Assembly (NCBI RefSeq): GCF_000143965.1
Contig: NC_014365.1
Coordinates: 2,197,501 to 2,261,500 of the forward strand
Reading direction: 5' to 3'
From: Desulfarculus baarsii DSM 2075
GTDB taxonomy: Bacteria > Desulfobacterota > Desulfarculia > Desulfarculales > Desulfarculaceae
DNA: 64,000 bases
This document shows, one piece after another, positions 51,481 to 58,754 of the stretch. The translations under genes and the position numbers were made by a program. The notes beneath the pieces were generated by a model, which saw nothing but the letters and a program-made list of their open reading frames with translations, made no database searches and was not told the DNA's origin. Each line of letters opens with the position of its first letter. Position 1 is the first letter of the stretch.

Positions 51481-51503
51481 GTGTTTGCGCGGATGGCGCG
51501 CCT

Positions 51504-52601
51504 TTAGTCTTCCTTGGCCAGATCCAGCGCGCAGGCCAGGCCCTGGCGCATGGCCACGCCGATGCATTTGCCGCAGGAGACACAGGTGGGGCTCTCTTCG
51601 GAACCCTGGGCCCAGCGTCGCGGCAGATCGGGCTGGCGCACCAGCGGCCGGCAGATGGCCACGGCGTCGATGGCGTCGAGGGCCTGCTCGATGCGAGGCC
51701 GCGTACGCCAACCACCCACCGAGATCACCGGACATTTGACCGCCGCCTTGATGGCCTTGGCCTCGGCCAGGAAGTAACCTTCCTGCTCGGGGCCCTTGAC
51801 CAGGCGCGAGGGCGAGTTCTTGCCGGCGGCGATCACCCCGCCGCTGGCCTCGATGGCGTCGACGCCCATTGCGTCCAGCCGGCGGGCCACGTGCAGGGCG
51901 TCCTCCAGGACCAGGCCGCCTTCCATGGCGTCGTGGGAGCTGAGCTTGATGAACACGGGGTAATCCGGGCCCACGGCCTGGCGCGCGGCCTGATAGGCCT
52001 CCAGGCAGAATCGGGCCCGGCCGTCGATGTCGCCACCGTATTCATCGTCTCGTAGGTTGGTGTTGGGCGAGAGGAACTGGTTGATCAGATAGCCGTGGGC
52101 GCCGTGGAGTTGCACGCCGTCGAAGCCGGCGGCCTTGGCCCGGGCCGCGGCCCGGCCGAAACAGTCGATGACGTCGGCGATCTGGTCTTTGCTCATGGCC
52201 GCGATGGGCGCGCCAAAGGCCGGGTGGACAATGGCCGATGGGCCGATAAGCTGGTGGCCGGCGTGCCACTCGGGTTTGCTCTGGCCGCCGGCGTGGACGA
52301 TCTGCAGGGCCACCTTGCCGCCGCAACGATGCACGGCGTCGCTGACCCGAGCCAGGGGGCCGACCTGGGCGTCGATGTAAACGCCGGTTTGGTTGGGCAG
52401 GCCCAGGCCGTCGGAGCGCACGTAGGCGTAGCCGGTGATGATCAGGCCGACGCCGCCCTCGGCCAGATCGCCCAGCAGGTTGGCCAGTTCGATTTTCGGC
52501 GTGCCATCGGGCTCGGCCAGGCCTTCGTAAGTGGCGCTGCGCACCAGGCGATTTTGCAGAGCAAGGCCCCCCAATCGCCACGGGGTGAAGATGTCGCCCA
52601 T
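51504..52601 (-). CDS. NADH:flavin oxidoreductase, Old Yellow Enzyme family
   Basis: A 365-residue FMN TIM-barrel. Seen: FTPWRLGGLALQNRLVRSAT (N-terminus), QIVHAGGQSK, the GVQLHGAHGYLINQFLSPNTNLRDDEYGG active-site strand with the HGAH pair, and the C-terminal phosphate-binding ISVGGWRT. The last ~35 residues carry CVSCGKCIG, with Cys residues like those binding [4Fe-4S] in the enoate reductase/TMADH branch. It reduces activated C=C bonds in the cytosol; substrate unknown. ATG follows AGGAG by 6 nt. Confidence 0.92.
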   Translation of the reverse strand: MGDIFTPWRLGGLALQNRLVRSATYEGLAEPDGTPKIELANLLGDLAEGGVGLIITGYAYVRSDGLGLPNQTGVYIDAQVGPLARVSDAVHRCGGKVALQIVHAGGQSKPEWHAGHQLIGPSAIVHPAFGAPIAAMSKDQIADVIDCFGRAAARAKAAGFDGVQLHGAHGYLINQFLSPNTNLRDDEYGGDIDGRARFCLEAYQAARQAVGPDYPVFIKLSSHDAMEGGLVLEDALHVARRLDAMGVDAIEASGGVIAAGKNSPSRLVKGPEQEGYFLAEAKAIKAAVKCPVISVGGWRTRPRIEQALDAIDAVAICRPLVRQPDLPRRWAQGSEESPTCVSCGKCIGVAMRQGLACALDLAKED

Positions 52602-52683
52602 TTTTTTCTCCTGTAGGCGGATGCGAAAAAAGATGCGACTAAGGTAAGCACTCCCACCTGTCGGGGCAAGGCCGGCGCGGCGC

Positions 52684-54540
52684 TCAATCGCCGGCGGTCT
52701 CCTCGGCCAACCGCTCCAAGTCGGCCCAGGCGTCGTAGGCCGCCTCCAGTTGGGCCTCCAACTCCGCCAACTCGGCGGCAAGCCCGACGGCCTCCTTGGC
52801 CGCGCTGGCGTAGAACTCCGGGTCGGAGAGCCGCGCTTGTATCGCCGCCTGACGACGTTCGAGCTCCTCGATGCGCGCGGGCAGGGCCTCCAGCTCTTGA
52901 CGCTGCTTGAAGCTCAGCCTGCGCGGCTGTTCGGCCCTGGGACGCTGGCGCTTGGCTTTTGGCTCTTTGGGCGCGGCCGCCGGCTCGGACTCCACCGGCC
53001 GCTGGGCCAGCCAGTCGTCATAGCCGCCCACGTATTCGCGGGCCACGCCGTCGCCCTCCAAGGCCAGGATGCACGAGACGGTGTTGTTGATGAACTGACG
53101 ATCGTGGCTGACCAGAAGCACCGTGCCCGCGAACTCCACCAGCAGGTGCTCCAGCAGTTCCAAAGTGTCGCCGTCCAGGTCGTTGGTGGGCTCGTCGAGC
53201 ACCAGCAGGTTGGCCGGGCGGGCAAAGAGCTTGGCCAGCAGCAGCCGGTTGCGCTCGCCGCCCGAGAGCACGCGGGCCGGGCTGTGGGCGCGGTCGGGGG
53301 TAAAGAGAAAGTCTTGCAGATAGCTGATGACATGGCGCTGGTTGCCGTTGATGATCAGGCTGTCGTGACCCTCGACCAGGTTGTCGCGCACGCTCTTGTC
53401 GCCGTCGATTTCTTGGCGCATCTGGTCGAAGTAGGCCGGCTCCAGGTTGGCCCCCAGGATGATCTGGCCGCTTTGCGGCGCTAGTTGGCCCAGGATGAGG
53501 CGCAGCAAGGTCGTCTTGCCCGAGCCGTTGGGCCCGATGACGCCCACCTTGTCGCCGCGCATGATCAGGGCGTTGCAGCCCTTGATCAGCGGCCGTTCGC
53601 CATAGCCGAAGCTCACATCTTTCAGTTCGGCCACGACTTTGCCCGACAGCCCGGCCTCCTGGGCGCGCAGCCTGGCCGAGCCCAGGGCCTCGCGCCGCTG
53701 GGCCCGCTCGGCGCGCATGGCCATCAGCCTTCGCACACGGCCTTCGTCGCGGGTGCGCCGGGCCTTGACGCCTCGACGCAGCCATTGTTCTTCCTGGGCC
53801 ATTTTCTTGTCGAAGCGGGCCTGACGTTCGCTTTCGTTTTGCAGGGCGTCCTCGCGCCGTTGCACGAACTCGTCGTAGGAGCAGTTCCAGTCCAGCAGCC
53901 GGCCGCGATCCAATTCCACCGTTCTGGTGGCCAGGTTGCGGGCAAAGGCGCGGTCGTGGGAGACAAAGACCATGGCCCCGTCGCGCCCGGCCAGAAAGTT
54001 CTCCAGCCAGACGATGGAGTCGATGTCGAGGTGGTTGGTGGGTTCGTCCAGCAGCAGCAATTCCGGTTGAGCGGCCAGGGCCCGGGCCAGCAGCGCCCGC
54101 CGCTTGAGCCCGCCCGAAAGCGACTCCATGGCCGCCTCGCCGTCCAGGCCCAGGCGATCCAGCACCGCGGCCAGCTGATGATCCAGCCGCCAAAGCTCCT
54201 GATCGTCGTGGCCGGCCGAGGCGGCGCGGCCTCGGCGCAGATCGGCCAGGACGCGGCCGGGTTCGCCCAGGCCAGCGGCCACCACCTCGTAAACCGAACC
54301 TTGCAGACCCATGGGCACGTTTTGGGGCAGATAGGCGCAACGCAGCCCCACCTCCCGGCTGACCTCGCCGTGCTCGGGCGCAAGCTGTCCGGCCAGGATT
54401 TTCAGCAGGCTCGACTTGCCCGCGCCATTGCGGCCCACCAGGCAGACCCGCTCGCCGGGCCGCACCAAAAAGCTGATTTGGTCCAGCAGCTTGGGCCCGC
54501 CAAAGGCCAGCCCCACGTTGAACAGGTTAATCAGGGCCAA
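52684..54540 (-). CDS. uup: ABC-F ATPase, Uup type
   Basis: A 618-residue soluble protein with two ABC domains. First: GRNGAGKSSLL (Walker A), LSGGLKRRALLARAL (signature), LLLDEPTNHLDI. Second: GPNGSGKTTLL, LSGGERNRLLLAKL, LVLDEPTNDLD. A charged linker with KMAQEEQWLRRGVKARRTRDEGRVRRL and a C-terminal coiled coil (ELEALPARIEELERRQAAI) match Uup. ABC-F proteins act on ribosomes or DNA intermediates rather than in transport. TTG start, 8 nt after GGAGG. Confidence 0.95.
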   Translation of the reverse strand: MALINLFNVGLAFGGPKLLDQISFLVRPGERVCLVGRNGAGKSSLLKILAGQLAPEHGEVSREVGLRCAYLPQNVPMGLQGSVYEVVAAGLGEPGRVLADLRRGRAASAGHDDQELWRLDHQLAAVLDRLGLDGEAAMESLSGGLKRRALLARALAAQPELLLLDEPTNHLDIDSIVWLENFLAGRDGAMVFVSHDRAFARNLATRTVELDRGRLLDWNCSYDEFVQRREDALQNESERQARFDKKMAQEEQWLRRGVKARRTRDEGRVRRLMAMRAERAQRREALGSARLRAQEAGLSGKVVAELKDVSFGYGERPLIKGCNALIMRGDKVGVIGPNGSGKTTLLRLILGQLAPQSGQIILGANLEPAYFDQMRQEIDGDKSVRDNLVEGHDSLIINGNQRHVISYLQDFLFTPDRAHSPARVLSGGERNRLLLAKLFARPANLLVLDEPTNDLDGDTLELLEHLLVEFAGTVLLVSHDRQFINNTVSCILALEGDGVAREYVGGYDDWLAQRPVESEPAAAPKEPKAKRQRPRAEQPRRLSFKQRQELEALPARIEELERRQAAIQARLSDPEFYASAAKEAVGLAAELAELEAQLEAAYDAWADLERLAEETAGD

Positions 54541-54671
54541 ATTGAGCGCCTCCGCCGCGCAAGATCACCGGCGGCCACGCCGGGCGACGGGGCAATCATA
54601 CCGTCAATGGCTGGATCGTTCATGGACAAAGGAATAGTCGGGCGACGAACAGCCGCAGCCGGCGCACTGGT

Positions 54672-55598
54672 TCATTCGTCGATAAAATAGTCCATGTCGA
54701 CTTTTTTCAGCTCGATGCTCTGTACTACCGCCACACCGACATTGTGCTCGACCATAAGCCCGGCCAGTCGCTCGCCATCGACTAGAATTATTTTGCTGTC
54801 GATTGCTCCCGCAAAATCGTAAGCATCTTTGGTGAAGCAAGAAGTGGTAATATACACGCCCTTCTTGGCGCGCTTGCCTTGAAGGGCGCCGGCAAACTTC
54901 TGAATTTCCGGCCTGCCTACAGCATGTTCCCATCTTTTGGCCTGTACATAAATCACATCAAGGCCAAGTCTGTCTTCGTTGATGACCCCGTCGATTCCTT
55001 CGTCACTGCCCTTGCCCGTAAGCATGCCAGATTCTTGACGCGAGCCGCCATAGCCCATTGCCAGCAAGAGGTCGACCACCAATTTTTCAAAAAAACGTGG
55101 CGAACAAGCCTTTATGTTGCTCATGAGTTCCTGCTTCAGCTTGAGCATGATGGTATCAACGCCAAGCCCGATATGCTCCTCGGCAGTCCTGTCCGGGGAA
55201 TTGCCATCGCCGCAATCTGTGTCTTGCGCGGCGATTGAGGCGCTGACACCCTTACCAACTCTGAACGTAACAAAAGACGGGAATTTTAGCAGATAATTTA
55301 TGCCAATCTTGTCAAGGCTTTTATCGGCAGCCACGGCCTTTCCGGTCTTGGAGATTTTATAAAAACCGCGGCCAGCCGCATCAATAAGGCCGGCTTGCTT
55401 CATGTATGATTTGGCCCAGCCTATCCTGTTGATAAATACTCTTTGCTTGCCGCTGGGCAAAAGCTCGGCTTTTTCCTCATCTGTCATGGTGAACTGGCTT
55501 TCCAATGCTTCATAAATATCTTGATTAGAGTGCACCATTTCGTCTGCCAGATATCGCAACAGAGGCAGCATGATGCTTTGGAAATCAGGTATGGGCAT
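54672..55598 (-). CDS. mrr: Mrr-type restriction endonuclease, likely horizontally acquired
   Basis: A 308-residue Mrr protein. N-terminal Mrr_N winged-helix region (PLLRYLADEMVHSNQDIYEAL, about 11-31) and C-terminal Mrr_cat nuclease (about 175-290). Catalytic motif seen as GSDEGIDGVI then DVIYVQAKRW, the D-x(n)-QAK form of PD-(D/E)XK. Type IV enzymes of this kind cut modified DNA. Base composition is clearly more AT-rich than the neighbours, and codon choice is different (AAA, GAT, TTT frequent), suggesting transfer. No methylase is adjacent. Start at ATG 55598 after AAAAGGCG. Confidence 0.9.
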   Translation of the reverse strand: MPIPDFQSIMLPLLRYLADEMVHSNQDIYEALESQFTMTDEEKAELLPSGKQRVFINRIGWAKSYMKQAGLIDAAGRGFYKISKTGKAVAADKSLDKIGINYLLKFPSFVTFRVGKGVSASIAAQDTDCGDGNSPDRTAEEHIGLGVDTIMLKLKQELMSNIKACSPRFFEKLVVDLLLAMGYGGSRQESGMLTGKGSDEGIDGVINEDRLGLDVIYVQAKRWEHAVGRPEIQKFAGALQGKRAKKGVYITTSCFTKDAYDFAGAIDSKIILVDGERLAGLMVEHNVGVAVVQSIELKKVDMDYFIDE

Positions 55599-55857
55599 TT
55601 TATTTCGCCTTTTTTCGTACGCTGCGAGCGCATAAATATCATTATTGACTCGGACTATAGCAGAAATTACGCACAATTGCCCACCTGTCGAACCAACAAG
55701 CCCGAGTCGATCGCCAAAACCGGCTCCCTTTGGCGGCAATATGCTTGACAGCCCTGAGGTCATGGGCTCACCCTGTCGGCATCAGCGACGCGGCGCGCCA
55801 GGTGAAACCCGCGCACAGCCGGCCGCGCATCGACCACCCTATCCCCGGAGCGACAAC

Positions 55858-56979
55858 ATGAAGATGGGCAAAATTTCCCTTGTGGCCCTGGTCCTCTGCC
55901 AGATCATCGCCTGCGGCGCGGTCGGCCGCGCGGCGGCCTGCACCGGCGTCTCCCTCCAGGCGGCCGACGGCGCGGTGGTCTATGGCCGCACCATGGAGTG
56001 GGGCAACTACGACCTGGGCAGCCGGGTCAACATCGTCCCGCGTGGCGTGGAGCTGATCGGCGCCACGCCCGATGGCAAGCCCGGCCACAAGTGGTCGACC
56101 AAGCTGGGCGTGGTCGGCGTGGACTGCCTGGGCAAGGACTTGTTGCTCGACGGCATGAACGAAGCCGGCCTGACGGTCGGCGCGTTCTATCACCCCGGTT
56201 TCGCCGAGTACGGCCCCTACGGCCCGGCCGACGCCGCCAAAACCATCAGTCCCAGCGACGTAACCACCTTCATCCTCAGCCAGTTCGCCACCATCGAGCA
56301 AACGCGCCAGGGCATGGCCAAGGTGCTGGTCGCGCCGGTGGTCGAGCCGACCCTGGGCTTCCCCTTCCCCGTGCATTTTTTGGTGACCGAGCCCAGCGGC
56401 AAGGCCATCGTCATCGAGTTCCTGAAAGGCAAGATGGTCATCTTCGACAACCCCCTGGGCGTGATCACCAACGCGCCCAGCTTTGATTGGCACCTGACCA
56501 ATCTGCGCAACTACATCAACCTTTCGCCGACTTCGCTGGCCAACAAAAAAATTCGCGGCCTGGAGCTGACCCCCGTGGGCGTGGGCAGCGGCATGATCGG
56601 CCTGCCCGGCGACTTCACGCCGCCCTCGCGCTTCGTGCGCGCGGTGACCTTCACCCAGACCGCCCGCCCCACCGCCGACGGGCCAGAGACCATCTACGAA
56701 TTCTTCCGCATCATGGATAACTTCAACCTGCCCATGCACGCCGGCGAAGGCCCGAAGGACGCCGCCCAAAGCACGCGCGGCATGCGCAGCTCCACCCTGT
56801 GGACCACCGCCTACGACACCAAAAACAAGGTGCTCTACTATCACACCCAGCACAACCGCCGCGTGCGCAAGGTCGAGGTGGGAGCCATCGATTTCGGCGC
56901 GCTCAAGGGCGGCCCGCGGCACATCCCCCTCGACAAGGTCAAGGCCCAGGACATCGAGGACGTGACGCCAAAGTTTTAG
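55858..56979 (+). CDS. Secreted choloylglycine hydrolase family (Ntn) amidase
   Basis: A 373-residue Ntn-hydrolase of the penicillin V acylase / bile salt hydrolase family. Signal peptide (about 1-27) ends at RAAA, leaving Cys28 of CTGVSLQAADG as the new N-terminal nucleophile. Further motifs: VYGRTMEWG, DGMNEAGLTVGAFYHPG, FPVHFLVTEPSGKAIVIE, and NAPSFDWHLTNLRNY with the conserved Asn. In a free-living anaerobe the substrate may be an N-acyl homoserine lactone or other amide, but this is not visible in the sequence. Start ATG, 7 nt after GGAG. A long perfect hairpin follows at 57001-57028. Confidence 0.9.
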   Translation: MKMGKISLVALVLCQIIACGAVGRAAACTGVSLQAADGAVVYGRTMEWGNYDLGSRVNIVPRGVELIGATPDGKPGHKWSTKLGVVGVDCLGKDLLLDGMNEAGLTVGAFYHPGFAEYGPYGPADAAKTISPSDVTTFILSQFATIEQTRQGMAKVLVAPVVEPTLGFPFPVHFLVTEPSGKAIVIEFLKGKMVIFDNPLGVITNAPSFDWHLTNLRNYINLSPTSLANKKIRGLELTPVGVGSGMIGLPGDFTPPSRFVRAVTFTQTARPTADGPETIYEFFRIMDNFNLPMHAGEGPKDAAQSTRGMRSSTLWTTAYDTKNKVLYYHTQHNRRVRKVEVGAIDFGALKGGPRHIPLDKVKAQDIEDVTPKF

Positions 56980-57000
56980 TTAATCGTTTTGCCCGACGGC

Positions 57001-57028
57001 GCGCCGCTGGCCCGGGGGCCAGCGGCGC
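57001..57028. terminator. Hairpin after the Ntn hydrolase
   Basis: GCGCCGCTGGCCC and its perfect complement are nearly adjacent (2-nt gap, so inner pairs must open). No U-run; the next promoter starts 10 bp later. Confidence 0.5.
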
Positions 57029-57037
57029 GGCCACGGC

Positions 57038-57066
57038 TTGACAAAACGCCGCGTTTTTTGTAAATA
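57038..57066 (+). promoter_or_regulatory. Promoter of the cobalamin-riboswitch unit
   Basis: TTGACA (57038-57043), 17 bp, TAAATA (57061-57066). Transcription starts near 57073, just before the aptamer. Confidence 0.82.
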
Positions 57067-57087
57067 ATCACCAAACTCAATCGGGCG

Positions 57088-57250
57088 GCTGTTGGGCGGC
57101 CCCCAGGCCTCAATAGGGAAGCCGGTGCGATTCCGGCGCGGACCCGCCGCTGTGACCGGGGACGAAACCCGCGAAAAGCCACTGCCCCACCGGGGTGGGA
57201 AGGCGCGGGGACTAGGACGATCCGGAAGCCAGAAGACCTGCCCAACAACC
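57088..57250 (+). ncRNA. Cobalamin riboswitch aptamer
   Basis: The closing helix TGTTGGGC (from about 57090) pairs with GCCCAACA near 57240-57247. Inside are the hallmark AATAGGGAAGCCGGTGCGA (57112-57130), the GACCCGCCGCTGTGACCGGG B12-box region (57141-57160), GCGAAAAGCCACTGCC, and the AGCCAGAAGACCTGCC 3' element (57227-57242). It senses a cobalamin. The terminator just downstream gives a transcriptional off-switch for the ThiC-family gene. Confidence 0.96.
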
Positions 57251-57268
57251 GGCGACCGGGGAGATGGC

Positions 57269-57311
57269 AAATCCTCGCGACGCATCGCGTCGGGGGATTT
57301 TTGTCTTTTTT
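57269..57311 (+). terminator. Riboswitch-controlled terminator
   Basis: AATCCTC...GACGC pairs with GCGTC...GGGGATT (one bulge), followed by TTTTGTCTTTTTT, between the cobalamin aptamer and the gene. It is the likely OFF-state structure when cobalamin is bound. Confidence 0.85.
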
Positions 57312-57371
57312 GGCCTGGCGCGGTTCTCGGTAAACCATGTTTCCATCCAAACGGGAATGAGGAGGAAGATC

Positions 57372-58682
57372 ATGGCTAGCCAAGTGGAACTGGCCGTCCA
57401 AGGCAAGATCACCCCGGCCATCGCGCGCATCGCCGCGCATGAAGGACTCGACCCCGAACAAGTGCGCCAAGGCTTCGCCAACGGCCGCATCGTCGCGCCC
57501 ATCGGCTCCAACCACGCCCACGACGCCGTGGGCATCGGCCAGGGCCTGCGCACCAAGGTCAACGCCTCCATCGGCACATCCACCGACATCATCGACATCG
57601 ACGCCGAGGTCAAGAAGGCCCAGGCCGCCCAGGCCGCCGGCGCCGACACCCTCATGGAACTGAGCGTGGGCGGCGATCTGGACAAGGTGCGGCGCGAGGT
57701 GCTGGCGGCGGTGAGCCTGCCCGTGGGCAATGTGCCATTATATCAAGCCTTTGCCGAGGCACAGCGCAAATACGGCGACCCCAACAAGCTCGACGAGGAA
57801 ATGCTCTTCGAGCTGATCGAACGCCAATGCGCCGACGGCATCGCCTTCATGGCCGTGCACTGCGGCATCAATCTCTACACCATCGAGCGCCTGGAGCGGC
57901 AAAATTATCGCTACGGCGGCCTGGTCAGCAAGGGCGGGGCCTACATGGTGGCCTGGATGAAGGCCAACAACCGCGAAAACCCGCTCTACGCCAGGTTCGA
58001 CCGCGTGGTCGAAATCCTCAAGAAATACGACGTGGTGCTCTCGCTGGGCAACGGCCTGCGGGCCGGGGCCATCCACGACTCCTTTGACCGGGCCATGGTC
58101 CAGGAGCTTTTGATCAACTGCGAACTGGCCCAGCTAGGCCGCGAGATGGGCTGCCAGATGCTGGTCGAAGGCCCCGGCCACGTGCCCCTGGATGAGATCG
58201 AGGCCAACATCATCTTGCAAAAACGCATGAGCGACCACGCGCCCTATTACATGCTGGGGCCCATCCCCTGCGACGTGGGCGCGGGCCTCGATCACATCAC
58301 CGCGGCCATCGGCGCGGCCCAGAGCGCCCGCTTCGGGGCCGATCTGATCTGCTACATCACCCCGGCCGAGCACCTGGCCCTGCCCAACGAGCGCGACGTC
58401 ATCGAGGGCGTCAAGGCCGCCCGCCTGGCCGCCTACATCGGCGACACGGCCAAGTATCCCCAAAAGGGCCGCCAGCGTGACATGGCCATGAGCAAGGCCC
58501 GCCGCGACTCCGATTGGCAAAAGCAATACGATCTGGCGCTATTCGGCGACGAGGCCATGGCCATCCGCGCCGAGCGCTGCCCGGCCGACGAGAAAGTCTG
58601 CACCATGTGCGGTGAATTCTGCGCCAATCGCGGCGGCATGAAGGTCTTTGGGCATTTGCTGGAAGGGGCCTGCAAGGCCTGA
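57372..58682 (+). CDS. bzaF: ThiC-family radical SAM enzyme, probably 5-hydroxybenzimidazole synthase (BzaF)
   Basis: A 436-residue ThiC-superfamily enzyme. Motifs: ARIAAHEGLDPEQVRQGFANGRIVAP, MELSVGGDLD, FMAVHCGINLYTIERL, LVEGPGHVPLDEIEAN, PYYMLGPIPCDVGAGLDHITAAIGA, and the C-terminal cluster motif CTMCGEFC (CX2CX3C). ThiC makes the thiamin pyrimidine from AIR. BzaF, its paralogue, makes 5-hydroxybenzimidazole (a cobamide lower-ligand precursor) from the same substrate and is known to be controlled by cobalamin riboswitches. The cobalamin riboswitch here, rather than a TPP one, is the main reason I prefer BzaF. A true thiC remains possible. ATG after GAGGA. Confidence 0.75.
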   Translation: MASQVELAVQGKITPAIARIAAHEGLDPEQVRQGFANGRIVAPIGSNHAHDAVGIGQGLRTKVNASIGTSTDIIDIDAEVKKAQAAQAAGADTLMELSVGGDLDKVRREVLAAVSLPVGNVPLYQAFAEAQRKYGDPNKLDEEMLFELIERQCADGIAFMAVHCGINLYTIERLERQNYRYGGLVSKGGAYMVAWMKANNRENPLYARFDRVVEILKKYDVVLSLGNGLRAGAIHDSFDRAMVQELLINCELAQLGREMGCQMLVEGPGHVPLDEIEANIILQKRMSDHAPYYMLGPIPCDVGAGLDHITAAIGAAQSARFGADLICYITPAEHLALPNERDVIEGVKAARLAAYIGDTAKYPQKGRQRDMAMSKARRDSDWQKQYDLALFGDEAMAIRAERCPADEKVCTMCGEFCANRGGMKVFGHLLEGACKA

Positions 58683-58754
58683 GGCGACACGGCCCACCCG
58701 GTGCGTGTTTGGCCGCTTGGCGCCATTCGCGCATCGGCCTGGGCCGGGCTTGGG

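Noticed and set aside
57372-58682. Calling this gene thiC outright
   Set aside because: The upstream riboswitch is of cobalamin type, not TPP type. That fits the BzaF paralogue better, though thiC cannot be excluded.
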